Of a stretch of 64,000 nucleotides of DNA, positions 23,660 to 35,610 are shown piece by piece. A program made the position numbers and the translations under genes. The notes below the pieces were generated by a model. That model made no database searches. It worked only from the letters and a program-made list of their open reading frames with translations, and had not been told where the DNA came from. The stretch is from Rheum nobile (lineage: Eukaryota > Streptophyta > Magnoliopsida > Caryophyllales > Polygonaceae). How positions within the stretch are numbered: the stretch's first letter is position 1; every line of letters begins with the position of its first letter. The stretch spans positions 868,001 through 932,000 of the forward strand of contig WOAB01000767.1 in assembly GCA_027886185.1 (NCBI GenBank), in the 5' to 3' direction.

Positions 23660-26264
23660 TTTAAATTTTGTCAATTTGTTTCCGTGAATTATCTTATATT
23701 GTCAAAATATTGGGGGCAATCAAAGAGCTAAGAGTTTAATCGACAAACAACACTGAAAACACCTACTATTGACCATTTAGGATACAAGGCACACCTTTGA
23801 GCGAAAGTTATAATTTTTAAACTTTGTCAATTTCATTCCGTGAATCATCTTTTATTGCCAAACTATTGGAGGGAAACAAAGAGCTAAGAGTTTGGACGAC
23901 AAACAACACTAAAAACAACTACGATTTACCATTTACGACACGAGGCACAACTTAGAGCGAAATTATGAGATTTAAAATTTCTCAATTTCTTTTCGTGAAT
24001 CAACTTATATTTTCCAAATATTGGGGGATCAAAAGAGCTACGAGTTTGGGCGACAAACATCACTAAAAACACCTACGTTTTACCATTTACGACACAAGGC
24101 ACAACGTTGAGAGAAAGTTATGAGTTTCAAATTTTGTCAATTTCTTTCAGTGAATCATCTTATATTGTCAAAATATTGGGGGAACAAAATAGCTACGAGT
24201 TTAGGCGACAAACAAGACTAAAAACAACTACGATTTACCATTTACGACACAAGGCACAACTTTGAGCAAAAGTTATGAGTTTCAAATTTTGTCAATTTCT
24301 TCTAGTGAATCATCTTAGATTGTCAAAATATTGGGGGAACAAAATAGCTACGAGTTTGGTCGACAAACAACACTAAAAACAACTACGATTTACCATTTAC
24401 GATACAAAGCACAACTTTGAGCGAAGGTTATGAGTTTCAAATTTTGTCAATTTCTTTCTGTGAATCATCTTATTTTGTCAAATTATTGGAAGAAATAAAG
24501 TGCTGAGAGTTTGGGCGGCAAACAACACTAAAAACACATACTATTTACCATTTACAATACAAGGCACGACTTTGAACGAAAGTTAAGAATGTAAATTTTT
24601 GTCAACTTCTTTCTTTGAATCATCTTATGTTGTCAAAATATTGGAGGGAAATAAAGAGCTAAGAGTTTGGTAGACAAACAACACTAAAAATACCTTCAAT
24701 TTACCATTTACTACACAAGGCACAACATTGAGCTAAAGTTCCGAGTTTCAAATTTTGTCAATTTCTTTCTGTGAATCATCTTATATGGTCAAAATATTAG
24801 GGGGAAATAAAGTGCTAAAAGTTTGTGCGACAAACAACACTAAAAAGACGTACTCTATACCACTTACGATATAAGACACAACTTTGAGCGGAAGTTAAGA
24901 GTTATAATTTTTGTCAATTTATTTCTGTGAATTATCTTATATTGTCAAAATATTGGGGGGAATCAAAGAGCTAAGAGTTGGACCGACAAACAACAATGAA
25001 AACACCTACTATTGACCATTTATGATACAAGGCACACCTTTGAGTGAAAGTTATAATTTTTAAATTTTGTCAATTTCATTCTGTGAATCATCTTATATTG
25101 CCAAACTATTGGAGTGAAACAAAGAGCTAAGAGTTTGGACGACAAACAACATTAAAATGACTACGATTTACCATTTACGACACAAGGCACAACTTAGAGC
25201 GAAAGTTATGAGTTTTAAATTTTGTCAAGTTCTTTTCGTGAATCAACTTATATTGTCCAAATATTGGGGGATCAAAAGAGCTACGAGTTTGGGCGACAAA
25301 CAGCGCTAAAAACACCTACGATTTACCATTTACGACACAAGGCACAACGTTGAGCAAAAGTTATGAGTTTCAAATTTGGTCAATTTGTTTCTGGGAATCA
25401 TCTTATATTGTCAAAATATTGGGTGAAAAAAGAGGTAAGAGTTTGGCAGACAAACAACACTTAAAACACCAACGACGTACCATTTACGACACGAGGCACA
25501 ACTTAGAGCGAATGTTATGAGATTCTAATTTTGCCAATTTCTTTCAGTGAATCATCTTATATTGTCAAATATATTGGGGGAACAATATAGCTATGAGTTT
25601 GGGCGACAAAAAACACTAAAAACACCTACGATTTACCATTTACCATTTACGACACGAGGCACAACTTAGAGCAAAAGTTATGAGTTTCAAATTTTGTCAA
25701 TTTCTTCTAGTGACTCATCTTATATTGTCTAAATATTGGGGGGGGGGGGAGATGTAAGAGTTTGGCCGACAAACAATAGTCAAAACACCTACGATTTACC
25801 ATTTACGACACGAGGCACAACTTAGAGCGAAAGTTATGTGTTATAAATTTTGTCAATTTCTTTCAGTGAATGATCTTAAATTGTCAAAATATTGGGGGAC
25901 AAAAAATCTTCGAGTTTGGGCAACAAACAACACTAAAAACAACTACGATTTACCATGTTCAACACAAGGCACAACTTTAAGCGAAAGAAATGAGTTTCAA
26001 TTTTTGAAAATATATTTCCGTGAATCATCTTATATTGTCAAAATATGGGGGGGGGGGGGGGAATAAGGAGCTAAGAGTTTGAGTGGCAAACAACACTAAA
26101 AAGACCTATGATTTACCATTTGTGATATAAGGCAGAACTTTAAGCAAATGTTAAGAGTTTCTAATTTTTTCAATTTCTTTCCGTGAATCATCTTATATTG
26201 TCAAAAGTTGGAGGGAAACAAAGAGCTAAGAGTTTGGGAGACAAACAACACTAAAAACACCTAA
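23660..26264. repeat. Satellite array 1, ~155-bp monomer
   Basis: The phrase TTGTCAATTTCTTTC recurs at steps of 155 or 156 bp (24136, 24291, 24446, 24601, 24757, 24913 for the G of GTCAA). Each monomer carries GTGAATCATCTTATATTGTC, AATATTGGGGG, GAGTTTGGGCGACAAACAAC and TTTACCATTTACGACAC. Distinct monomer types recur after eight units (about 1,243 bp), a higher-order repeat. Poly-G runs expand at the GGGGG position (25738-25749, 26047-26061). The last monomer is cut short at a 23-bp motif of LTR H (26268-26290). Confidence 0.95.
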
Positions 26265-26647
26265 AAACAAAGGAGACGCTCCAACTGAGTTCCAAGTGGA
26301 GGAGAGTACACGTCCTGGCTTCAAAGGAAGGATCCGAATTCCAAGAAATATGTCCTGTCTTCCACTGGCTTGTTCTTTTTGGTCCGGACTCCGAATTGGG
26401 GGATTCGAAATCCCAGAGTTAGATACGGAAGTGTAGATCCTATTCTCAAAATTATAGCATGAACAGATCTGGGAATTAGAAGTTGTGCGGAATATACTGA
26501 GGGGTCGCAGGCAGTTCAGCGAAGGAGATGTTGATGATGTTGGTTCTGCGAAGGAGGAGTTTGAGGAGGGTGGAGATGAGTGTTTAGATGAGCGAATGGT
26601 GAAGTTGAGTGGCTGGATAGGTGGACTTCAAAGGAGGATATGACGCA
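26265..26647 (-). repeat. LTR fragment of family H, copy 1
   Basis: Near-identical to 56806-57187. It ends at ACGCA (26643-26647), the target of element E1. It contains no gene; the long ORF across it into the E LTR is accidental. Confidence 0.75.
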
Positions 26648-27664
26648 TGTTAAGATCAAAGGATCATGACGCCACGGTGCAAGCTTTGCTCGTCGATGGA
26701 GGTGGAATCGCCAATTAGGGTTTTCGGATGGACGACGGCGTGACGGAGGCTCGTAGGTGGGATGACGGCGTGAGTTGTGGGGGATAGTAGGCACACACAG
26801 TCTTCTTATAGAGGGAAGAAGATATGCTTGCAGAAGTGAAAGGGGATAAGAAGTGTGAGAGATGTACTCACTCGGCACACTTAGAGTTTTTGGACGTAAG
26901 AGATTAGAGAGAAAGCAAGAGAGATTTGGCAAAGCAATTTTGTGTATTCTTACGTGTGATTTACAGCTTTCAAAGAGCCTATATATAGTCTTACAAAAAA
27001 GGCAAGAACGCCTAAGAGAAATGTCAAAAGCCATGCATAAAACTAAACCCTAAATTTACTACCGAAATGTCCAATTTAGGTAACTTATTAACTTCAAATG
27101 TCAAATTCATCAAGCACATTAAAGATCCTCTCGTCCAAGGCTTGGGCCCATGATGGTGGGCTAAATGAGCCAGCCCAAGGTGGTTGGAGCGCCGATCAAA
27201 GTGGTCCAGGTGGCTCGGCGCCCTTCTTTGAAGTTTACTTGCTGCTAGCGCCGTGCTCGCCGACGCCTGGTTGTAGACAAAGCACCAGGGCAGGCCCGGC
27301 GTGGCTTAGGGTGGCTTGGCATGCCAGACCCTTGTGGAGATCTTGGAGAAGCTCCCTAGCTCTAGACCTTGTGATGGCGCCGGGAATTGCCTTGTCATCT
27401 TGAGTGTTGGCCTTAGAGACACTTGTGCCCGGCGCGGCCGGCACCTTGGCCTTGTCTTGGCAAATTCCTTGCTTTGGCTTGGCTTTGGCTCTCCCATACA
27501 TGTCTTGGCCATCTCCAACTCCAAGTGTGTCCACCACATGCTCCGTGCTTTGATCCAGCTCCGGGTCCTCCATAGTGCCCATGCAGAGCTCCTCGGCGTC
27601 CACGTCCTCGGCGGCGCCTTGGTTGTCCTCGGTGTCTTGGCCTTGATGTGGCAGGGTCACATCA
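26648..27664 (-). repeat. Element E1 3' LTR (1,017 bp)
   Basis: TGTTAAGATC to GGTCACATCA, the same length as the middle LTR. The pol frame enters the LTR and ends at 27235. A minus-strand TATATATA lies at 26980-26987. Confidence 0.95.
26980..26987 (-). promoter_or_regulatory. Putative TATA box in E1 3' LTR
   Basis: TATATATA in the LTR U3-side region on the minus strand; also present in the middle and right LTRs (44251-44258, 51054-51061). TATA elements lie here in plant LTRs; activity is inferred. Confidence 0.45.
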
Positions 27665-30622
27665 TCCTCCCTCTCTTGAAAGGGATTCAACCCCGAATCC
27701 AACTCTTCTTGGTCATCTTCATCCTGCACACAATAAGGCATCAAATCAGAGACATTGAAAACATCATGTACACCAAAGTTAGGAGGAAGATCAAGCTTGT
27801 AGGCGTTGTCATTGATCCTCTCAAGCACTTGAAAGGGTCCATCGCCTCTTGGCTTGAGTTTGGAGTTGCGGAGCAATGGGAAGCGTTCCTTCCTTAGGTG
27901 CAACCACACTAGATCACCCGGTTCAAAAATTACTTCCTTTCGCCCCTTGTCCACATGCTTCTTGTATTGGCCGGTCCTCCTCTCAAGTTGCAACCTTGTG
28001 TCCTCGTGCAACTTCTTAATCCTTGTAGCTTCATCCACACCTTCTTTGCTTTCTCGCTCCTTGATAGCATAGGGTAAGAGCTCTAGTGGTGTTGTGGGAT
28101 TGCGCCCATATACCACTTCAAAGGGTGTCTTCCTTGTTGCCGAATGGACCGTGCTATTATAGGCGAACTCAATGAAGGATAAGCTATCCTCCCACCTGCG
28201 TAAGTTAGTCCTCAATATAGTTCTAAGCAAGACACCAAGAGTACGGTTGACCACCTCGGTTTGGCCATCCGTTTGAGGGTGACAAGTAGTAGAGAAAAGA
28301 AGCTTAGTTCCAAGCTTAGCCCAAAGAGTTTTCCAAAATTAGCTTAGGAACTTAACATCTCGGTCCGACACAATGGACCTAGGAACTCCATGCAATCTCA
28401 CAACATGATCAAAGAAAAGGTTAGCAACATGAGATGCATCATCGGTCTTATGGCATGCAATGAAATGTGCCATTTTGGAGAACCTATCTACCACTATAAA
28501 AATGGAGTCTCTCCCTCTCTTAGGCCAAAAGAAGTGCTCTCTAAGCACATGTAAGGTCTTAAGGACACCAAAGTGCCCCATCAACCCACCCCCACGTGCT
28601 TCTTGCACAAGTATAGCTCGAATGGAGCCCTTAGGAATGCATAACCTATGACCTTTGAACAAAAATCCATCATGCAAGTAAAATTGACCCTCACTTCCCT
28701 TAGACTTACATGCGGCTACTATAGCACACAAATCAGAATCAAGAGCATATAAGTCTTTCATGAAAGTGAAACCAAGCAACTTTGCATCTAATATGGTCAA
28801 TAGAGTGTACTTCCTTGATAGGGCATCCGCCACCACATTGTCCTTTCCCTTCTTGTGTTTTTTCACATAGGGGAAAGACTCAATGAACTCCACCCACTTG
28901 GCATGCCTCTTAGCTTGCTTTGGCCCTTTAAGTATTTCAATGCCTCATGGTCGGAGTGTATGACAAATTCTTTAGGCAATAAGTAGTGTTGCCAAACTCT
29001 TAGCACACGTACTAAAGCGAGAAGTTCTTTGTCATAGGTGGGGTATTTGAGCTCGGCACCCCCAAGTTTCTCACTAAAATAGGCAATGGGTTTGCCCTCT
29101 TGCATGAGGACACCTCCAAGGCCTATTCCTGAAGCATCACACTCTATCTCAAGGAATTTGTCAAAGTTAGGCAATGATAAGAGTGGTGCTTGGTTGAGCT
29201 TGGCTTTGAGGCTAGCAAAGGCCGCCTCTTGTGCGACGTCCCATGAGAACGCCACACCTTTCTTGGTAAGCTCCGTGAGGGGCGCAGCAAAGGTGCTAAA
29301 GTCCCTCACAAAGCGGCGGTAAAAGCCAGCCAAGCCTAAGAAGCTTCGGACTTGAGTCATAGTAGTAGGTGTTGGCCATTCATGAATAGCTTTCACCTTC
29401 TCCTCATCAACTCTCAAGCCCTCCTTACATACCACAAATCCAAGAAATACCACATGATCCGAGAACAAGTGGCACTTCTTGAAGTTGGCACATAGTTTCT
29501 CCTTCCTAAGAACCTCTAGAACTTGCCTAAGGTGATCCATGTGCTCATCAAGATTATGGCTATATACTAATATGTCATCAAAGTACACAACCACAAACTT
29601 GCCAATGAAGCGCCTTAGAACATGGTTCATGAGCCTCATGAATGTGCTAGGAGCGTTGGTGAGTCCAAAAGGCATCACCAACCACTCATATAATCCTTGC
29701 TTGGTCTTAAAAGCGGTTTTCCACTCATCGCCTTCTTTCATGCGAATTTGGTGATAACCACTCTTAAGATCAACCTTGGAAAACACACTCGCTCCAAGCA
29801 ACTCGTCAAGCATATCATCCAATCTTGGTATGGGATGGCGGTACTTAATGGTTATGTTATTGATCGCTCGACAATCAACACACATCCGCCAAGTACCGTC
29901 CTTCTTTGGTACCAAGATGACCGGAACTGCACAAGGGCTAAGGCTCTCCTTCACGTAGCCCTTGTCAAGCAATTCGTGGACTTGACGTTGCAACTCTTTT
30001 GTTTCCGTGGGATTAGCGCGGTATGCAGCCCTATTAGGTAGTGTTTCCCCCTGTATGAAGTCAATTTGATGTTCAATACCTCTTATCGGAGGCAACCCAT
30101 TTGGCACTTCCTCTTGAAAGAGATCGTCGAACTCTAACAAAAGGCGAGTGATGGGCCGCGGAAGTCCCTCAAGATCATTCACGTTGAGGAGTATGTCCTT
30201 ACGAATGAACAAAAGACATGACTCCCCACTCTTGAACGCTTGAATGACTTCCTTAGACCTAGCTAAGAGCATATGACTAGAGGCACTTCCCTTGCCCCCA
30301 ATCGCCATTTTCTTACCTTTGGCATGCTCCTTAGCTTGGGTCTTGCGTTGCTCCCTAGCCACATGGTCAGCCATGATTTCATGAGGAGCTAAGGGATGGA
30401 GAGTAATTCTTTTCCCACGTAAATGGAAGGAATACACAAAACCTCATCCTCATAGCCACCAATTGAGAACTTGATTATGGCTTGCTCCTTAACCTTTAGA
30501 GGGGTGTCGGAATTCAACCAACAAAGTGTGTAGGGTTGTGGGTGAGGAGTAGTGCTTAGGTTGAACCTATACACTACTTCTTGGTCAATGATATTGCAAC
30601 ATGACCCCCCATCAATTATCAT
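27235..30622 (-). pseudogene. Element E1 pol with deletions
   Basis: Same domain order as element C. A 91-bp deletion at about 30431 removes protease residues after GGYEDEVLC and shifts frame. A 4-bp deletion near 28911 breaks RNase H at SKL. An in-frame 159-bp deletion near 28521, bounded by the 6-bp repeat TCTTAG in the E2 sequence, removes the C-C part of the integrase zinc domain and the start of the core, including ISMDF with its first catalytic aspartate. TAC to TAA near 28340 stops integrase after VKFLS. The tail (27235-27664) is intact, with DDKAIPGAITRSRARELLQD and DLHKGLACQA inside the LTR. RT keeps VVYFDDILVYS. Confidence 0.92.
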
Positions 30623-32261
30623 ACTACATACTTTGCCATTGATAGTGCACCTAGTATGGAAGATGGTCTCCCGTTGGCTATAAGCACTTTTTTAGCCACA
30701 AAACAGTCCCCATGGGCTGCAACAACATGCATCTCCTCCTCCTCGGCCTCCTCATTCTCAACAACCTCTACTTCATACTCATACTCATCCTCGGATTCGT
30801 ACTCTCCTTGAGTATTAAGTAGAACTTGCCTTTTTGAGGGGCAATCCCGGGCATAGTGCCCTCTTCCTAGACACTTGTAACACTTGATGTCCCTTGTTCG
30901 GTCCACACCCTCCTTTCGTTGGGGTTGGACTTTACTAGGGAATTCTCATCTAGGGTGACTAGGATTGTCACCCCTAGTCGGTTCCAAGCGTCTAGGTGCA
31001 GGTAATGCTCCTTTGGGACTTTGCCAAGGGCGTGAGCTATTCCCTTAGGGGCGTCTAGAAGATAATGCTTTATACATACGATTAGTATAATGAAGCACTT
31101 CTTCCATAGGCGTCCCACGAGGAAAATTTTGCTTACTCACGACCGCTTTGAGTTCACTATTGAGATGGTTAATGAACTTAGAAATAAGATACCCTTCGGG
31201 AACTCTAAGTCCGGACCTAAAGACCAAGGTCTTTAGCTCCATGTAGAACTCATCCGGGGTTTTATTCCCTTGTTCAAGTTGTTCCAATCTCTCATGAACC
31301 CTCTCGGCATAGTCATCCGAAACAAACCTATCTCTAAGAGCCCGTTTGAGCTCTTGCCATGTGGTCACTTGGGGGTGTCCATGGAACTCTCGTTCCTCTT
31401 TGTCCCCAAGCCACCATTGATAGGCAAATCCCTCAAACTTGATTATAGCTATAGCTACTCGTTGAGCTTCCGAGTAGTTATAGTACTGGATATTTGATCG
31501 GTCTTTTGTTCCCAATCAAGATATACCTCGGGCTCACAATTTAAACCAAAGCATTGTACCTCTAATTTTACTCCATGTGGTCGAGGTTGCTCTAAATTGG
31601 CCGGGTATTGGTTGCCATTGCCGCCGGTGCCGCGTGGTTCATAGGGCATATAGCCGCCCTTTCCTTGTCCTTGGGACGCTCCGCCTCGGCTTGGCGCACT
31701 CCTTAGGGGATGGAGCAAGGGTCCTTGAGACCTAGGGATATCATTTGGCTGCATTCTCGATTGCTCTCCAAGCCTTAATCCGGAATCTGCATGGTTAGAT
31801 CTAAAAGGCATAGTAGTAGGAGCAAAAGGCAATGAAAAATTAGAAGAAGCATATTCTTCCCTTGTAGTGCTCATGTGATGTGCATGCCCTTGGAAGCCCT
31901 CGATCAAGGCATGATTGGTCACTCCCGGAGTTGGCAACGGCCAAGTAGTCATGGGCACCGAGAGTTGATCACCCGGCGGCGCAAGGCCTAGCACGGAGGA
32001 GGTGCCGACACTTGCTTGCGGCAAAGACCCTCCTTGGCCTTGGACGGAGGAGACGCCCGGCGTGGTCCTCCATTTCTCCTCCATGGCGCGCATGAATGCA
32101 GCGTGTTCCTCCCTCATGGCGCTCAAGTGTTGTCGGGCGCGCTCATCGAATTCCTCTTGAGAAGCTTGAATGGCTTTGAGGAGTGTCTCCATAGTGATTG
32201 CCGAGACCTCCTTGGGGTCCTCATTAGCGGCTTTCTTGTCTTTGGGATTCACCATCTCCAA
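30619..32261 (-). pseudogene. Element E1 gag remnant
   Basis: Starts MEMVNPKDKKAANEDPKEVS. The N-terminal 268 residues are open. A missing A near 31490 (GGATATTTG versus GGAATATTTG in E2) shifts frame before the gag core; the core follows in another frame (31045-31515). CGA to TGA near 30951 stops it before the zinc knuckle CYKCLGRGHYARDC. The end carries the same 25-bp deletion as E2. Confidence 0.9.
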
Positions 32262-32880
32262 CCATCACAAAACAAGCACACGACAGCCAAAAAAACCAAA
32301 GAAACTCCAACAAAGGTACGTAACAAGTAAGATTGCCAAATTTGCCTAATTTAAATTAGGACTCGGAATCCAACAAGTTCTTGGGTTAGGGTGGCTCCTA
32401 TATGCAAAAGACTCACAAATTTGAAAATAAAGTGCACCATAATCCTTGTCAAAGCTTAAGTTAATTCACAACTCAAGCAATACTTGTAAGTACTTGTATC
32501 CTATTACCACTTACTAATGTTAGCTCGAGCAAAAGGAATTACAACTTCACTTACAAATGCTTCACAAAGAAAGTGTACGTCTTCTTCTTCTTCTTTTTTT
32601 GACTTCTCTTGGCTTGCTCTTTTGTACAATATCAAGCCGAGTTTTTCTAAGATTCTTCCCTTTTTTTTTTTACGAAGGAAATGCATAAAACTTAACAAGA
32701 AATAGGCAAGGCAACTCGAGTAACAAAGCGTACACACTTCGGATTCGTTCCTCCACAAGAAGGCCCGGTTTGGCAATTAACGTAGGCAATTCAACTCGGA
32801 TTGTATATGTGCCAAATAAGGAAAGCAAATGACTCAAGATCCTATACTAAATGCATTACTAAATGGGCTTTAAGAGGGTT
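32262..32880 (-). other. Element E1 leader, part left of D
   Basis: Noncoding leader equivalent to E2 49787-50410. It ends in GGGTT (32876-32880), the TSD of D. Pyrimidine runs near 32580 and 32665. Confidence 0.85.
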
Positions 32881-33113
32881 TGATAAGCACTACTTTGTAG
32901 GGCTTAACTAAGAGCCATTAGAGGATTTATTGGTGTCATTCGGGTAGCTTTAGACACATTCATGTGCATGGAGTTCGGAGGCGAAGTCTTGGTGTTTTTG
33001 GAGATGTTTGAGCCTACTTGAAGATTGTTAGAGACATTGAAGAAGAAGCAGCCAAGAGAAGGCCTATAGAAGAGTAGTAGAGAGGAGTGCATGCGTAGAA
33101 GGTCGAGCATTAA

Positions 33114-33246
33114 CCGCGACCGCGGGCAAGGGTGCTGCGATCGCGGGACTTCGGGGCGTTCGAGATATTTCTACAGGCGCGGAAGAATGCGAAGAGCGCG
33201 GAGCTACAAGCAACCGCGATCGTGGTCCATTACCCGCGATCGCGGG
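33114..33246. repeat. Palindrome cluster, D 5' LTR
   Basis: Two pairs: CCGCGACCGCGG with TGCGATCGCGGG, then CCGCGATCGTGG with CCCGCGATCGCGGG. Confidence 0.93.
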
Positions 33247-33363
33247 TCATCACGACAGACTTATTTTGGGATTTCCCGAATCTATCTTTCCTGATTTCTT
33301 TATTTTATTTTAATTGTTTTCGTTTTCTATTTTCAGTTGGGCTAGGTCATTTGTTAGCCCACC

Positions 33364-33371
33364 TATATATA
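33364..33371 (+). promoter_or_regulatory. Putative TATA box, D 5' LTR
   Basis: TATATATA in CACCTATATATACTC, repeated in the 3' LTR at 42759-42766. Inferred promoter of D. Confidence 0.5.
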
Positions 33372-34196
33372 CTCTCTTAGTTTTAGGTTTTGATTATCCA
33401 GATCGAGATTCAGTTGAGTTTTACATTTCACTTTTCACTTCTTAATTTATGAAGAACATGAGGAGGAACTAACCTTCTTGGTTCCGCCTGGAAATTGAAG
33501 CATTCATTGGATTTTGGTTGTGAGACTGTTATTCGTCTTCGAGTTCCTATTGGATTGTATTATCTCTTCTAAGCTTACTCTTATTGAATCTTACTGATTT
33601 CACTAGCCTGCGCAACTAGTTGTTATTGGTGATTTTCTGACTGCTAGGATTAGGAAACTGTTGGGCTAACGTCCTATTCTGCTGTAGCAACTGCGATTTG
33701 CATGACCTGGTTGAGATTGTTTATCGTAGGGAGAGATAATTGTATGCTGAATGCTTTTGGTTGAAGTATTGCATGCATCCTGGTTAATTCTTATGTGCAA
33801 AGCTACCTTTGGGTTGAATCACTAGTGGTGCTATCGTTATTCACTGGTAAGGGTTCTTAGGTCTGGTTGACCTATTAATCTACTCACGATCGGGACAGGA
33901 ACAACCATAGGAAGGAAGAAGAATTCGAGATAGTCTATGATCAACCATCTTTTGTGAATTGTGGATATTTGCTAGGAGGAATATTTTCCCTTTTATTTGA
34001 GACATCTTTAGACATTAGCAAAACCAAACCTCAAAACCCCCCCTTTGTTACTATTGTTCGATTGGTATTTAATTTGTGACAGGAATACAGACGTTTGTGA
34101 TTCTCTTAGGATTTCGACCATTGCTTACTTACTATACTAGTTTGGAAGTTGAGGTTTACTTTGATTTGGCATAACGACCTTAGGCCACGTCAAATT

Positions 34197-34214
34197 TTGC
34201 GCCGTTGCCGGGGA
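34197..34214 (+). other. Element D primer binding site (tRNA-Asp type)
   Basis: TTGCGCCGTTGCCGGGGA, one mismatch from the tRNA-Asp PBS known in the Athila/Tat lineage, four bases after the LTR end. Confidence 0.9.
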
Positions 34215-34353
34215 ATCATTGTCTGTTCTCTTGTGAATAGATTGAATATTGATCTTTTAGGGAACCTATCTTACGGTTCCCTAAAACATTATTAACTTTT
34301 GTTTTGTCAAGTGTGATTTGCAGCTTAGATAAACTCGGTGAAGAAATACAGCT

Positions 34354-35610
34354 ATGGCACAAGAAAACCGAACACTGAGGCAATTAACAGCACAGTACCC
34401 AGAGCAACAACCTCTGGCTATCCAATTTCCGAAAATCCAGGAGGGCGTGAATTTTGAGCTCAAGTCGGGTTTGATCAATTTGGTACCTCATTTCAGAGGA
34501 ACCGATGAGGAAAATCTGAACAAACACTTGCATGAATTCAATTCAGTCTGCACCAGTATGCAACCCCGGGGAGTTATTGAAGACCAAATCAAGTTGAGAG
34601 CCTTTCCTTTTTCTTTAAAGGATGTAGCAAAGGAATGGTTCTATTACTTGACCCCATGCAGCATAGACACTTGGGTGAAAATGAAGCAAACCTTTTTGGA
34701 AAAGTACTTTCCGGCAACAAAGCTCAATAGCCTAAAAAGAAGCATCAGCAATATTGAACAATCTCAGGGCGAGCAGTTGTACGACTATTATGAGAGGTTC
34801 AGGAGGCTGGTAGTTAACTGTCCATTTCATGGTTACTCAGATCAAGACTTGGTGCTTTATTTATTCGGTGGATTTCTAGAAGAAGATCGTCGATTGGTGA
34901 ATGCTACCTGTGGGGGAAACATCTTGAACAAAACCCCCGTAGAAGCCTTCGAAGTCTTTTCCGAACTTTCTGAGAGTTCAAGGCAATACCGCTCAAAAGT
35001 TAAAGCAAGCACCACAAACATTTCTAAAGCAGAAGTGCATGTTGTGCAAGAAGTAAACATCACAGAAATCCAACCTCAGCAACCACAGCCGGTATCTGGT
35101 GAGAATACACTGTTGGCTCTCACCCAGACACTTCAAGCGTTGACACAAGCGGTGATTCAAGTTGGTGCAAACAACGCACAAGTAATGAAAGAGGGATTCT
35201 CTCAGCTCTCTCAGCAAAATCATACTATGCACCAATCCTCTCAGCAAACTATGTTTAGCTTGGGTGCATCACTGGAACAGCTAATGCATTGGACGCCTGC
35301 AATGGCGAAAACTCAAAACAAGGACTGCGAAAACCAGCAGGAAGCCAATGCCGTCACCTTGCGAAGTGGAAAAATGGTGAATGACCCCTATGCTGTGGAA
35401 AAGGATGAAACACCAATAAGAGATGAACGCTGGGAAGAACCGAGACCGCGGGGTGAGAACCGCGATCGCGGTTATATCACGGAAAGGGCGAGAAAAAGCG
35501 AGGAGGAACCGCGACCGCGGGGTGAGAACCGCGATCACGAGGCGGAAGATTGAGAATCAGAACCAGTCGTCAGAGAACCGCGACCGCGGGGTGAGAACCG
35601 CGATCGCGGG
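34354..35610 (+). pseudogene. Element D gag
   Basis: Starts MAQENRTLRQLTAQYPEQQP. It contains a Retrotrans_gag-type core with AFPFSLKDVAKEWFYYL, WVKMKQTFLEKYFPATKLNS and QLYDYYERFRRLVVNCPFHG, then a glutamine-rich stretch. The ORF runs 399 residues to TGA at 35551-35553. The same frame continues through 35554-35610 into the protease ORF, so TGA is a nonsense mutation or a readthrough site in a single gag-pol frame. No CCHC knuckle is visible. The C-terminal 60 residues are built from palindrome-encoded repeats (EPRPRGENRDRG and variants). Capsid role is inferred from the family. Confidence 0.9.
35440..35610. repeat. Palindrome cluster, D gag-protease junction
   Basis: Three pairs with the unit CCGCGACCGCGG, GGTGAGAA, CCGCGATCGCGG and small changes, translated as PRPRG-ENRDRG. 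The second pair has decayed (GCGATCACGAGG). Confidence 0.95.

Larger units (their letters stand above)
32881..34192 (+). repeat. Element D 5' LTR (1,312 bp)
   Basis: TGATAAGCAC to CCACGTCA. It contains a palindrome cluster near its start and a TATATATA at 33364-33371. Confidence 0.97.

Noticed and set aside
23660..26264. CRISPR-like array of regular repeats
   Set aside because: The 155-bp monomers are contiguous with no unique spacers, in a plant nuclear context; this is satellite DNA.
26516..27034. Minus-strand 172-residue proline/arginine-rich ORF, a possible host gene
   Set aside because: It spans the border of the H LTR and the E1 LTR, and a related ORF appears in the other E LTRs; it is noncoding LTR sequence.
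27316..27897. Plus-strand 193-residue ORF, also at 44587-45168
   Set aside because: Antisense shadow of the integrase C-terminus and LTR-encoded tail, which have clear domain support on the minus strand.
35551..35553. TGA at the gag end of D as a regulated readthrough stop
   Set aside because: It lies in palindrome-repeat coding sequence and looks like one more nonsense mutation. Only comparison with sister copies could revive the idea.
35440..35610. GCGATCGC as cyanobacterial HIP1 and hence contamination or plastid-like DNA
   Set aside because: The motif is embedded in a plant LTR element with intact TSDs and is translated in frame within gag and pol; the resemblance to HIP1 is only in the 8-bp core.
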